DNA from: Morella rubra
Lineage: Eukaryota > Streptophyta > Magnoliopsida > Fagales > Myricaceae
NCBI GenBank assembly: GCA_003952965.2
Contig: CM025854.1
Location: forward strand, 19,576,111 to 19,640,110
Direction: 5' to 3'
Length of the DNA stretch: 64,000 nucleotides
In this document: piece after piece, positions 22,893 through 35,119 of the stretch
Numbering within the stretch: position 1 is the first letter of the stretch
Layout: each line of letters starts with the position of its first letter
Translations under genes and position numbers: made by a program
The notes under the pieces: generated by a model
What the model was told of the DNA's origin: nothing
Database searches by the model: none
The model's input: only the letters and a program-made list of their open reading frames with translations

Positions 22893-23700
22893 TTCCAAGG
22901 CTTTAAGATCGTCTACATCGACGGCATGATACATTTTGTTTGTTAGTGTCCATTTTCTCCAAATTGCCAGTTCCAATGATTGTCGTATATATATATATAA
23001 ATATTAGGTCTTCCGGTTTTTCTTCTCAAATCTATCTAATAGAATACTTGTGAAATGTCAATTACACCCCTGAAGAAAATTTTCGGAAAAAGCAAAAACG
23101 ACCATGGAGGCAAAGCCCTACGAACATACCTTGGGCGTGAAGGTATATATACTCCAATTACCTCTACAGCCATGGAAGTTGAAGGACATATTGGGATATG
23201 ACTTAGGTGGTACCTTCATAGGTGTGGAAGGCTATAGATCAGGTTGGACCACGAATGCCGATGCTACCTCCATAAGTGTGGAAGGCTAGCAATGGAGGTT
23301 GGACGTTGATTTGGGTATTCCAGCTGGTCAGCTTCTTTTTATTTTTCTGAATTTTTGTTCTTCATAACTCTTGTTATATACTCTCGATCGCTGTTTATTT
23401 ATTATGTTATTATGTACAAGTGGTACTAATTTATTTTTAACATACGTACACGCATTAGGAGATCTTGATGCTCACTTTATTTGTGTTATAGGCTTTTTGA
23501 TGCTTCCCTATAATATATACCAAGAAAAAAAAAAAAATCTGTTTGTCGAAGCACCATGCGTTTAAGAAATGGGTGATCTATGATTTGGTGGATTTGCTTT
23601 ATCTGACAATTTATTCATTTTTTTACTGAGCCATTATGTCGATAAAGTAAAGATTAAATTCCTGATGCCCCTTTTCCTGTCAATTCTACATGTTCTTCCC
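22893..23700. other. Upstream block found only in copy B
   Basis: About 800 bases lie between words that are adjacent in copy A (AAGGATAACGT and GCATGCA). A 61-codon plus-strand frame at 23104-23289 (MEAKPYEHTLGVKVYI...) is open but unlike anything I recognise and lacks context. A short TA run is at about 22989. No inverted ends or target duplication were found. Confidence 0.45.
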
Positions 23701-24040
23701 ATGCATGCAGCTGAAGCACTCAGGATCACTTTATCTTACTTCATGCCTTTTGCTTTTCGTTTTGCCTAATCATAGGCTTAGGCAGTAGCCTACCCCTTGA
23801 GCCGGCCCTGAGTGTGTCAGATCACTGTTGGCATCAAATGATACAATCGCCTTGGATTTCAGCGGCGGCAGCGTGCACTTTTTTTTGTTTGGGGTAAGTA
23901 AGACATCTGCATTTTGATTCAAGTGTGCAGAGGCAAATGTCTCCATGATCATATGCTGTGGCCTTTAACACAAATTAGCATGATCAGCCTGTACGTCTAG
24001 ATTTTGAAAAGGAGCAGCTACAATACAAACAAATAGTACT

Positions 24041-25226
24041 TCAACTCAAGATTGAAGTGCTCCATGTGTTTGATTCCAAATGCGTAACATGTCAGCGTCC
24101 AAGATTGACGTCCATGCGTTTGATTCCAAAAAAAACAACGAAAACTTAATTTGCTTTAACCATTCCATTAGGTTCTGATGGTTACAGGACACAACTTTGG
24201 ATGCAAAAGCGGTTAAAAGAAACCAAGACGGTCAAAATTTCGAATCGGAAAAAGCAAGAACTAATTTATATAGGACCACTTCTCACGAAAGTTTGAGTCC
24301 ATTGTGCTACAGTACTGGCATTACGTGCGATTGATTGATATATTGCATATAATATATACTTCCACTTTCAGCTTTATTTTCTGTCCCTTTTTGTATAACT
24401 GATTGATCAAACGCAGTATTTTACTTTGGAACCACAACACTTCGAAGTCCCGAATTAATCCTTTTTTAAGTTTCATAACAAAGTTTGCATCACAAGAAAA
24501 AGGCTTTTTCATTGGGGTAATGAAGAGAAATCATATATGGTAGGCTTACTGGAGTAGAACATATCCACCTAATACACAGACAAATTTCAGACAGATGTAA
24601 GGGCCTCTTACTATACGCATTAAAAAAAATAGCCAAACAAACTGGCGATGGCCGCACGTGGATGTCTCGGGACTTACGATTTTCCCTCTCACCAGACCGT
24701 TTTCTGTGGTTTCATGCCCCTTGGATGGACTCAGAGGCTTCTGGAGACCAAAACCATCCAAGTCCATCCCTTCCATGATGGCACGTGGGTCCACACACTG
24801 GTGATGGCCGCACGTGGTCTTCACGCGCCGCCCTTTTTTTGGTTTCCTTCCACCATTTTCCATGGTTTCTTATTCAGGGCTTGGATTTATATTTTAGTTG
24901 TTTTTTTGTGTTTGTATTGGCCTTGTTGTTTCTAGTTTAGGTTGTCTCGGCCCTCTAGCTAGTGGGTCTTCCCCCCTATCTACGCTTTAATGACTAGCAC
25001 CTATGGATTCCAGTTTCCAGTTGCTGCCGTTTACTGCTTCTTGCCACCGCTCTTTTTGTCTAGTATAGAGTATTTGTGATTTTTTGCCTTTTTTGGAGTC
25101 TCGCTAATTTTCATTAACAGTTGGTTAAGGTTGGATCCTATGTGAGATTTCTTGTTTTCCTATTTGAGTATCTAACCTTGTAATACAAGCTATACGGTAT
25201 TTATGAGGGAAAAAAAAGAGATAGAG

Positions 25227-25263
<37 letters not shown>

Positions 25264-25303
25264 TAATCATGTAGACATAACTACCGCATCTTTTGCTTCA
25301 ATA
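24041..25303. other. Spacer with a probable LINE 3' tail and microsatellite
   Basis: No gene. 24172-24216 resembles 30706-30752 (GATGGTTACA...ACAACTTTGGATGCAAAAGC), a short local repeat on either side of the CACTA element. 24640-25217 looks like the 3' untranslated end of a LINE: T-rich text, then CTTGTAATACAAGCTATACG, GTATTTATGAGGG and an A run. It is followed by a (GATA)n/(GA)n microsatellite at 25218-25265. Confidence 0.45.
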
Positions 25304-25333
25304 CACTACAAGAAAATTGATCTTTAGGGACGG
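25304..25333. repeat. CACTA left terminal inverted repeat
   Basis: CACTACAAGAA followed by a diverged stretch and GGGACGG. It pairs with 30429-30458. Confidence 0.9.
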
Positions 25334-25489
25334 ATTTTATTTGGGACAACCAAAAAACCGTCCCTAAAAAGCCCCTTTTGGGACGCAACAAAGGTGTCGT
25401 CCTAAAAGGGGTGTCAAAGAACATCTTTAGGGATGGGTACGTCTTTCCGTCCCTAAAGATTGGGTTTTAGGGACGGATTCTGAGCATCC

Positions 25490-27715
25490 GTCCCAAAAAT
25501 ACTTCAGGTTCGGACTAATATATGGTTGTTTGAACTAATAAAGAAACCAGTTTGAACTAGCTATAATAAAGTTCTGACTACACTTTTGGGACGGGAAACA
25601 AACGTCCCAATAATGTACAAGTTGGGACTACAAAAAATCAAGTTGACACTAACTAGACTAGTGCGAACTTTAATTTTGTAGGTGCGAACTAATGTGGGAT
25701 TTGACTGTTAAATTCCCCTTGTTCAACACCTGTCTAAAATTTGATTTATTTAAAGTTGTCCGGACTAGGTATATCCTAGTTTAAACGGTTCAGACAAAGC
25801 AGATTGATGCGATGTGATGTGATTTGACCTTTCATTAAATGTGTCAATTCCGTTCGAACTTCAAAAATATCAAGTTGAAACTTGTATAACTGGGATAACA
25901 GTTCTAACTAAAGTTATCGTAGTGTGAACTACAACATGGTAAGTTCTAACTAGGTTAGCAGATACACACATGTGGATGGATAAAAATATATAATTTTAAC
26001 CAATGAACACATAAAAATTCTAAACACTTAAATATTGTGGGAGTTTGAGAGAAACTGGTGCGAACTCAGTTTCAACTAAAAAATATAAGTCCGCACTTAC
26101 TATAACTCAATGTGCACTTGAAACGTTTGGTGTTAACTACCATTTCCCATGTTCGAACAATAATAGAGTTAGAGTTCAAACTACAACATAATACAAACGT
26201 TGATAATTTAGTTTGAATAGAACAAAAAGTTCAGACCACTAATTTTATTAGTTCGCACTTTTCTCCTCTAGTTCGCACTTTCAAAAAAAATTTCCTGCGA
26301 GATTTCTCTCGCCACTTTAAATTTCACGTTTTTATATGGAAGTAAACATCAAAACGATGTCGTACTTACCAGTTCGAACTTCTGTTTTATTAGTTTTGAT
26401 TAGTTTTCCTGCAGTTCAAACTAAGTCACATGAATTCTGTACCCAGTTCGAACTTCAAATCTTAATTTTCGCGGGCTTCCTCTAGCCACGTTAAACTCAA
26501 CCAGTTCGAACTGAGGCTACCTTAGTTTGGACCACCCTAATCACTTTAATTGGCCATGACTGTCATTCCAAGTTCGAACTTATATGTTATAGTCCGAACT
26601 AATGTTTATTGAGTTCACACATTTATATGTTCTAGTTCGAACATGTATTTCATTTGACTTTCATGTGACCGCGCAAATTTTGTTTCTTGGCATTTTCAAT
26701 CCGAACTGATATAGGTAAGTGCGAACTACCTTAGGTTAGTTTGAATAGATAAGTTTTAGTTCAAACTAATATATGTTAGTTTTAAATATATATTCATATT
26801 GGATTACTCATTATGGTAATGTGTTTTAAACTCATTATGCTACTACTATGTACCTACCATATTTTTATCACATATACACTAATGTGCATTAAATGTTATC
26901 TTTATTTCATGTACCTATCATATTGTGATCATATGTACACCAATGAAGTGACGAAGATCATTATGCTAACTTGAGGACATTGATAATGAGTGTAGCACAT
27001 GTGAGTTGATGTGTGATAAATTCATTTTGTTAGAATGTGTTTAATACAATTTGATAACCCAGTGATATTGTGAGCACATTAGTATAGATGTGCAAGAAGT
27101 GTTAAGCAAATGTATGTTAGGGTTGACACATTAGTAATAAGTGTAGCACGTGTGTTAATATGTGTTGCACTCCAAGGTGTTAAGGAGTGCTAACTCAAAT
27201 TGATGTACTTACCATGTTTTGTTCACATTATTTTCGTCATTCGAAAGTGTGAATCAGATTGAGATTGAATTGTAAATTGGTACGTGTTTTTTAAATGATT
27301 GTAGTCTGTTTAATGTTCGAATTGCAAATATTACGTTCCAACTGGGCCAAACACAAGTTACGTCTTTGTAATGTCAAGTGCGAACTAAGTTGAGAATAAG
27401 TCCGAACTAAGATATATACAAACGACACCGTAATGATTAGTTCGGACCAATATATATACAATCCCAACCATATATATGTCTAGTAGAAACATATATTTCG
27501 TCTAATTGGAAGCAAAAAAAAAAATTTGTCTGAGTTTCAAATGACCGCTCAAATATCATTTCCCGGGTTTTTAAGTTGGAACATGGATTATGTAAGTGCA
27601 AACTAGATGAGGTCAGTTTGAACATGAACGAATGAGAACCAAAAGGTGTCGTCCAACTTACTAGCCTAGTCCGAACTTAAGCATGCTAGTTCAAACTAGG
27701 AACACAGACTTAAAA
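25490..27715. repeat. CACTA left subterminal array of AGTTCGAACT-type motifs
   Basis: Variants of the palindrome AGTTCGAACT (also AGTCCGAACT, AGTTCAAACT, AGTGCGAACT) recur every few tens of bases in both orientations, for example near 26370, 26450, 26505, 26570 and 26633. In CACTA elements such arrays are binding sites for the tnpA-type protein. Confidence 0.8.
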
Positions 27716-27727
27716 AAAAAAACTTAA

Positions 27728-27761
27728 CAGCTTCGTGCAGACCCAGTTGTGCACGAAGCTG
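27728..27761. repeat. Perfect 12-bp hairpin
   Basis: CAGCTTCGTGCA (27728-27739) is followed after a 10-base loop by its exact complement TGCACGAAGCTG (27750-27761). It lies at the inner edge of the left array. Confidence 0.85.
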
Positions 27762-28573
27762 CTGAACAGAAAGGGAAATTTAGGCTAGGCAAGAGAGGTT
27801 CTAGGGCTGTGGTGACCGAAGAGAACACCGAAGATAACATTGTAATCGAACTTGTGGGGAGATTGGGGTCTTGGATGGCTCGGAAGATGTCGATATCTTC
27901 GTCAGTTTTGTGGGTTTGAGGTATTGTGTGTGAGCATGGGTATGAGGGCATTTGGGGAGGTTGTTTCCGGCTAAACTCTGGTCAGAAGTTCTATTGGAGT
28001 ATGTTCGTTTCACATCTACTTCATTTTCCATTTCTCCTCTCCTTTAAATGTTGTTGATTCGAAGGTTAATTTTGTAGGAGCTATTTTGGGAGGAAACCTC
28101 AAGAATTTGTACGATTTGCTGAAATTCCCAACCACTTTGGTGTCTGGATGAAATTCCTATGTCTTTTACATGCTTTCAACTTGTTATTTCATGGTTGGGG
28201 GTCCTTGTTGTGGTTGTTCAATCATTGGGTTTCTGCAGATTTGGGTATATCCGTTGTAGTTCGAACTGCATATTTGTTTATTAAAACTTATTTATATTTG
28301 TTCAAACGAAATATTTGTCTATTGTAACTGTGCTTTACAACTCTGTCAACTCGTGATATATTGTTCGAACTGAATTCTATTGCATGAGATATATGATGGG
28401 AATTGATGAGATTATTGTTGAAACTTGTGTCATGTATGTTTAAACATTTACTTTGAAGTCAGAACATGCTTTTTGAATGTTGAAACTGGTACTGTCAGAA
28501 TATATTTATTAGCCCAAACTATAAGAAAGGAGATTAGGCTGACATGCATATGCATTCATTCATTTTCACCTTA

Positions 28574-29305
28574 GATCCATTCAAGAGTTGATGAACACCT
28601 CCATTGAGAGGTGTTTGCAATTCTTGAATTGTCCAAAGTGGACAGTTTGGGAGTGAACAATACTAATTGCGAGCCTTTGATTCTTATGATGTCTCCATTC
28701 CGCGGAAATGAGGATAGTGTCTCTTCAACGTTCTTCGGGTATACAATTGTGGTTGGTCCTGCACATCCAGAGATTCCAAGGCCCGTGCTTGATCACAACC
28801 TACTCTTGCACCATCCTTGGGGGGTACGACACATAGCAGTACTGGATGTAAGTAATATTAAACCTTTTCCATGTATTTTTTCTCGTTTATTATGTTTCCT
28901 TTCAATGTTTTATTGTGTAACCATTTTTTTTTTTTTATCCTTGAAGCCACATCTCATTCGCAACGGTGTGGTAGGATGTGTGGGCTCACATTAGATAAGG
29001 TACGGGCCACTCGACTCTGTAAGTTGAGTGTGTCGATTCCTGATGACTGCGCTGCTGATGTTGGTGCATTCGACTTTGTAAGTTGAGTGTGACGATATTA
29101 TTATGGTTGTTCGATAAGTGATATAATTCTTACTTTTATATTGCTATATTTATTTACTTCATTAATAACTTGTTACGTAATTCTCTAGGAAACTTCCCTC
29201 TCTGTAACTTCAGAGATGGGGCCTGCTGAATTATATGTTGCATCCCACAAACGGAAAAATGGGGACTGGTTGTCTGATGTTGCTAAGGACAATCATGTGG
29301 ATTGA
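28574..29305 (+). pseudogene. Exon-like remnants, one En/Spm transposase-like
   Basis: 28611-28851 is open and ends at a good donor (GTAAGT), encoding for example EDSVSSTFFGYTIVVG; I do not recognise it. After an acceptor-like CAG at 29211, 29212-29305 encodes MGPAELYVASHKRKNGDW and ends in TGA. This resembles the conserved stretch of plant Ptta/En/Spm transposases (a SHKRKDG-like motif). These are probably leftovers of the element's own tnpA-type gene. The first piece could instead be captured host sequence. Confidence 0.45.
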
Positions 29306-29529
29306 TGCTTATTCTAGACGTATGTTATTTTGGATTTATGTTTGCCTAGTACCATTACATTATAAACAATGTTTAACATTCGGAGAATGATATTATTTTT
29401 GTAACTTTGACTTATGAAGACCTATATTGATTTCTTGTATGGATGATAGAACTTTGTAATCTATTGTAGCACATTTATGTATGAGTTTATTGAGGTATTT
29501 TGGTTTTAATTTTTTGGGATTCTGCATAA

Positions 29530-30300
29530 ATTACAGGTCTCAATTCGAATCTACATTTTCCAAGTTCGAACATGTGTAGAATTATAGGTCCAAGTTAGGA
29601 CTTATATAATACAAGTTTAAACTGCTTTCTATTAAATCCGAGAACCAGTGGTTCGGACCAAAACTATAAAGTTCGAATTGAAACTCCACAAGTCCAAACT
29701 CTCTAAAGTCTACTCCAATTGAAACAAAGTTCCAACATCATTTTATTCGTTACAACAACTATATACTAAGTTCGAACATACCACCACTAGTCCGAACTGT
29801 CAGATAGTCTGAACTGTATTTTGAGATGTTCAAACTTTGTTTTTAGTTCACACTAAACTAGAGACTAGAGCAGTTGAAACTTCATTATAGTTTAGACTAC
29901 GTTTTACTGGTTCGAACTACAAGTTTGTTGGGATTAATGTTGTTTATGTTCGGACTTACAAAGAGTTCGGACTACGTTTTTCGGGTTCAAACCTTATTTT
30001 AGTTCGAACTAATATTTACTAGTTCGAACTGCAAATCGGTTCGGTCTGATGTTTTTGGGTTCGGACTTATAGTACGTTCGGACTAGGTTATGGTTGTTCG
30101 GACTATAACAAGTTCGGACTACTATTTGGTTTGTTCAAACTAGGACCCAGTTTGGACTACAAATTTCATGTCCAAACTGTTTACCCGTTTGATAGTAGTC
30201 CGAACTAGGTTGTTAGTAATTCGGACTCGCATTGTTGGAAATGGGTCTTTTGGGACGGTTTGGACCTTCAGTCCGAACTAGGATATTTGTAGTTCGGACT
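29530..30300. repeat. CACTA right subterminal array
   Basis: The same motif family as on the left, here mostly GTTCGGACT and AGTTCGAACT, is densest at 29990-30130. Copies are often only 15-30 bases apart and in both orientations. Confidence 0.8.
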
Positions 30301-30428
30301 GTCGGAATTTAAGACGGATTATGGGTTTAGCGTCCCATCAGGCTCCTGGGATGCAGCTATTGGGACGCCATAACTCGTCCCAAAAGAGCTTTTGGGAAGG
30401 TTTTTTGGGCTTTTGGGACGCCTACCCT

Positions 30429-30458
30429 CCGTCCCAAAAGCCCAAAATTCTTGTAGTG
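30429..30458. repeat. CACTA right terminal inverted repeat
   Basis: Ends TTCTTGTAGTG, the inverse of the left end, with CCGTCCC just inside. Confidence 0.9.
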
Positions 30459-30461
30459 ATA

Positions 30462-33400
30462 ACTGATACCAAAGGGTATCTTTGCCGGGGATTTGGATAT
30501 CTAACACAGCTATTGCACTACAAACCAGAAGGCATATAGGAAGCAGATATACCTGTTCTTCTTACAACTCATAATCGAATATCCTTCTCGCACCTACATT
30601 CTTCATACCTTTGATCTTTTCCTTTTCCTTTTTCGCATTTCGGCAGATAAAATTGAGAGCAGTACTACTGATGCTACAGGCCAGATGCTTTTTTCTATGG
30701 TACCATAAAGTTTTGATGGTTACACAACAACTTTGGATGCAAAAGCCGAGCAAAGATAGCTCTCAATAACTCGTCTATCGTTTTCCAAGCAAGTGTAGGG
30801 TTAAGTAGCTTTCAGAAGCACTAATTAAGAACTAGTCTTAATCGCGGAAAGTAATGTTCACATGATATAAGCTGACTCTTCGCATGGAAGTATCACGAAA
30901 CTAGTTTACGTGCTTAATTTGGTATAAAGTTATAAACGTGTTTTGCATTTACATATATAAGTGTGCAAATTGTGCGTTTAGCTTTTGTTGCAACCAGCTA
31001 CCGCTCCTGCATGTGCATGCCAAAGTGTCTCCAGTCCTCCGCTCTCCGCTCCAGTTTTAGTCAAAAGTTCATAACTCGTAAGACGTGGTTCACCTCAGTT
31101 TATTTCTTTCTTTATTCTATCCACTCTCAATTTGGCTGAGCAAATCTAAATTCTTAATTTTATTTTACAATAAATTAAGTATAAATTGGTTTGGGCCGTA
31201 AAAAAGTGTATTCGGTTGTAGATTAATGTTGTGAGGATTTGAATCGATCAATTTGCTGTTGGGCTACTGCTGATATGTCGTGTAAACAAGGAGATGAGAT
31301 GAAGGTTGTGTTCAGAATCTTGGCCGGAGACCAGCCTGGTCCAAACTTTTGACTGGACATTTGCAACCAAGGCTTTACCATAGATGGGAGTGGTAAGTGG
31401 AAGGGCCTAATGCAGCCCAACTCGGCGTTTCTATAGATTCCCAAGAAAAGCAAGTCCTCTTTTGGTACTTGACAATTTGTACCCAGTGATGCAACACATG
31501 GAGATAGATAAATAACCATTTCAAGTTGTTCTAATAAACCTTGTATCACACGTCATGTAATTAGAATAAAAATTTATAAAAAAATGTAATTTGCATAAAA
31601 AATTATAGAAAATATCAATATGGTAAGATTTGAGTAAGAAATTGTTGAAGATGAAAATAATGATATTGTTATTGGGACTGATATATGCGCAGGAGAAAAA
31701 ACAAGAAAAAGGTAAATTGAGAACGAGAGATACCATCTGACATCTGTATCTCTTTCCCATTAATTGAGACCTCGAACTTGGAAAGAAGTTAGGCACTGAG
31801 CTTTTTCTCCCGACAAAGGCTTCACAGGCTTTCCGAACAAGATTCTCCTAACCACGACGAACACAGTAAATTGAAGAACAGGGATACTACCAGCCATAAC
31901 GTATCAAGATTTTCTATAATTCTATAATTCTTTGACTCAATTATGTGGTAAGATTTAAAGAAATATAGACATATTAGATGGATTCAGTGTTTATGTTTTT
32001 TAAAATTTTATATAAATAAATATGAATAATATTAAATAATATAAAATTTACTTATTATTATACCTATCTTTTTCTGAATTATTTTATATAATTTATAATT
32101 AAAAATTGTAAAGATCTTAATCCACCAATAAAAATCTATAGAACAGCTATGTAGGGGAGGAGAAAACTTAATTATAGTATATAATTTTCTTTCCTCATTT
32201 TCCGGACTTAATTAGACGGACATAAAAGAATGAAGAAGAATTGATAAAAAAAAAAAAAAAAAGGGTTAGAGAAGGGTATATAATACAATTGTTTACATGC
32301 TCCAACACGAGCCCATCTTGGTAAATTTCGAGCCCCTTTATAGGCAATGGGGACCGGCCAGCATTCGATTACGTATACCATCACGTCGTTCCTAGTTTTC
32401 ACTGCTTTGGTAACGTCCAATCTTTTTCTTTTTTTTTCCTTCGCTTTTGGTATCGTCCAATCGTCATTGCTTCTTTCTCAACTCAGCTTTTTTCTCCTGT
32501 AACTTTCCTTTTCTCCTTTTTTTTTTTTTTTTTTTTCACAGGAGTGATATAGCCTATAGCACTAAACTGCGTACAAAGCGGCAAGCTGCCCCATCAAAAG
32601 TTGATTGGAAATTTGTTTGGCAGAGGAGAAATCTTGTTCCTCATGTAGTGGGCCCACATGAACATGTAAATTTAGCTCGTTTAAATCGTTAATCTGATTT
32701 TAAAGAGAATCTAAATTGAGATTGTGTTTCTTTTATCCGTACTGTTTCAAGTGCGTTCAAATAATCAGATTATCTGGAGTAGATTAAGCTAATTGGGTAA
32801 AAAAATGAGGAAGAGACAATTTTAGTGAATTTTGTATGTTTATTTTTATAAAAAAAAAAATAGATAATTTGATAGAAATAAAAATTATTTTGAGGTTATT
32901 TTATTATGCTAAATATTTGGGATGACCAAAATTTAGATGGGGATCCTTATAATTTTCTACTCGTACGGTGTAATTCAGAAAAAGATAGACCGAGTAAGTA
33001 AACCTTATTCTAGGACCCATATAATTATTCAAAATTTTATATAAGCAGTATTAAATAGTATAGAATCTATTTATTGAATTTATCTTTTTTAAAATTATAC
33101 TATGCAATCTAACTAGAAAATTACATAAAATTATAATCTCTAAAATTTTAAAAGTCAAACACCATCTAAATCTTATAACGACCTTGAAGATAATGTAAAA
33201 TTTTTAGAATAGTTAAAATTTTAGGATAAAAGTTGTTAGTGAAAAAAAGTAAAAGATAATTTATAAAAGTGTGGCGAAAGATGAAAAATAAAATATTTAA
33301 ATGAATATTATAATAAAAAAAATATATTTTTGTAATCTTTGTAACAAGCCGTCCATTCTTTTAAAAGTTATCTGATAATTAGGACACGGGAAAAACATTG

Positions 33401-33920
33401 TAGATCCAAGCGTTAGGGTGAAACTTTAAATGCTTTCCACCTTTCAGATTCTAATTGGATGCTTTTTATTCCACCTAACATTAGTGTGAGTTTGGGAAGT
33501 AGCAGAGCAGCTTTTAACTGCAAAAAGCATGACAAAAGCAATGTTGCCGAATGCTGACTCACTCACAACTAACTCTTGCCGATATTCAAGGGGTCGCGAC
33601 AACATTTTAGAGAAACGTTTTTGGTTTACTTGAGAGTACCATTTCCCTTAAATAAACGTGGTGATTTTCGATTGTCAAAATTTTGTGGTGATAAAAATGT
33701 TAGGTGATGGAGTTAATAAAAAAGTGAAAAAAATATAATTTGAATGAATTTTTTATTTTTATTTCATGTAAAAAGTAATTATTTAATAAAAGAAAAAAAA
33801 AATTTATGTAATTATTTTAAAAAAATTTAATTTTTAATCATTAGGTTTTAGTCCTTTTTATAAATTAGTTATTAAGTATTTTTTTTTTCAGTAATTGATT
33901 TTAAACTCTTGTGATTATTT
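30462..33920. other. AT-rich spacer without a recognised gene
   Basis: Mostly AT-rich intergenic DNA. A 45-codon minus-strand frame from an ATG at about 31896 (MAGSIPVLQFTVFVVVRRIL) and a 108-codon minus-strand frame at 31223-31549 are open but not recognised. Similar AT-rich blocks recur at about 31990-32100 and 33000-33110, and at about 32800-32900, 33230-33330 and 33690-33830. These look like diverged MITEs sharing TATTATAATAAAAAAA-type text with 42880-43010. T runs lie at 32248-32263 and 32517-32536. Confidence 0.45.
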
Positions 33921-34113
33921 AGAGACTCTCCGGTTAAAAAAAATTCTCAGAATTTTTTTGAATCCTCACAATATAAAAAATTCTACAACAAATATTATTT
34001 TTAACACCACATAAAAATAACTACAATACGCATACCAATAAAATTAACATCACATAAAAATTCTCAAAACACAACAAATTTTCAAAAAATAACACAACCG
34101 AATAACCTCTTAG
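33921..34113. mobile_element. MITE copy 1 of a closely spaced pair
   Basis: About 190 bp starting GAGACTCTCCGGTTAAAA and ending with the near-inverse ACAACCGAATAACCTCTT. The inside (CACAATA, ATTATTTTTAACACC, CACATAAAAATAACTACAA) is nearly identical to the next copy. No transposase. The ends suggest a hAT-type MITE. Confidence 0.6.
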
Positions 34114-34154
34114 TCTTTCTGTCAGGTGACCGTCAATTTTACTAACGGAAATTA

Positions 34155-34345
34155 TGAGTCTGTTCGGTTAAAAAAAATTTTCAGGATTTTTTTGAATCTT
34201 CACAATACAAAAAATTCTACAACCAAACATTATTTTTAACACCACATAAAAATAACTACAACACGTATACCAATAAAGTTAACATCACCTAAAAATTCTC
34301 AAAACACAAAAATTTTTCAAAAAACACCACAAACGAACAACCTCT
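34155..34345. mobile_element. MITE copy 2 of a closely spaced pair
   Basis: Direct repeat of copy 1 after about 40 bases, bounded by GAGTCTGTTCGGTTAAAA and CACAAACGAACAACCTCT. Either two insertions or a local duplication. Confidence 0.6.
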
Positions 34346-35119
34346 ATGTTTACGTCAGTAACACTGCACACTCATCTGACTTCTGTCCAGGTCACTTCCC
34401 ACTCAACACCTACCCTTAAAACGACAAACCGTTAGCTTTAATGAGGAAACAATGTGCTCTGAATCTGGTACAACAAAGACCCACCGTTTTGAAATCCCGT
34501 TGATGCAATCCGCACCGTTTCGTTAAAACCAAAGCGTTGATTCAGATAAACAAACAGACAAAAAAAAAAAAATATGAACTCCGTCTTAACCTTTCTGGTC
34601 CCACTTGCTCCTTATCTCTTCACCCTCTTAGTCTTCTTTCTCTTCTTCGCTGGATTAGACCACTCCTGCAAGCTCTCAATCTGCGACACACTATAAAACA
34701 GAACAGAACCGCGATATTTCTTGGTCGTTGGGTAAACTTTCGTTTTGATATTTCTTGGTCCTCTTCACCCCTGCAAGAATCAACTGTCATTGATTTTACT
34801 TGAGAGCTGCGCTGTTTTCCGGGGCAATAGAGCAGTGTCCTGCAGGCTTTATCATTATGTTTTGATGCTTTTAATTTCGTTCAATTTCTGTTTTATGTGT
34901 TCTTTGAATTCTAGTCTTTGAATACGGAACACTTGGGGGTTGGGTGACTGGGTCCCTTCACTTAAAGTTGAACGGTGTAAGTAAATGGCGGGAGTCAAAA
35001 CTCGGAATAGATATGAGCAGAACAAAGACGAACAGATGTGTTAACAATGGGAATAGATCATCCAATCACTGTAGATAGACGTTGGAGGAAACTAAAGTTA
35101 CGTTAACAAAGATCTAATG
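34346..35119. other. Spacer before the CYP710A remnant
   Basis: No convincing gene. A pyrimidine-rich stretch at 34590-34680 resembles a plant gene leader and may be the decayed 5' region of the following pseudogene, but no start could be fixed. Confidence 0.35.

Larger units (their letters stand above)
16271..24040. repeat. Segmental duplication, copy B
   Basis: Second copy of 1551-5945 in the same orientation. The matching blocks are 16276-16387, 18585-18695, 19143-22892 and 23701-24040. Blocks only in copy B are the hAT-like element (16388-18584), a block of about 450 bp with a MADS-box scrap (18696-19142) and a block of about 800 bp (22893-23700). Confidence 0.85.
25304..30458 (+). mobile_element. 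CACTA (En/Spm-type) DNA transposon, non-autonomous
   Basis: Both ends read inward CACTACAAGAA, and about 25 of 30 terminal bases match. The flanking 3-base duplication is ATA (25301-25303 and 30459-30461), as expected for CACTA elements. Just inside both ends are nested GGGACGG / CCGTCCC inverted motifs. Long subterminal arrays of an AGTTCGAACT-type motif fill about 2.2 kb on the left and 0.8 kb on the right. The middle holds short exon-like stretches, one resembling a plant En/Spm transposase. No tnpD (transposase_21) domain is visible, so it would need a helper. Confidence 0.9.

Noticed and set aside
28611-28994. Possible captured host gene in the CACTA element
   Set aside because: It is open with a good donor site, but I recognise no domain. 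Element-derived sequence is equally likely, so no host gene is named.
32208-32692. Frames around the poly-T tracts at 32248 and 32517
   Set aside because: They depend on homopolymer runs and have no recognisable product.
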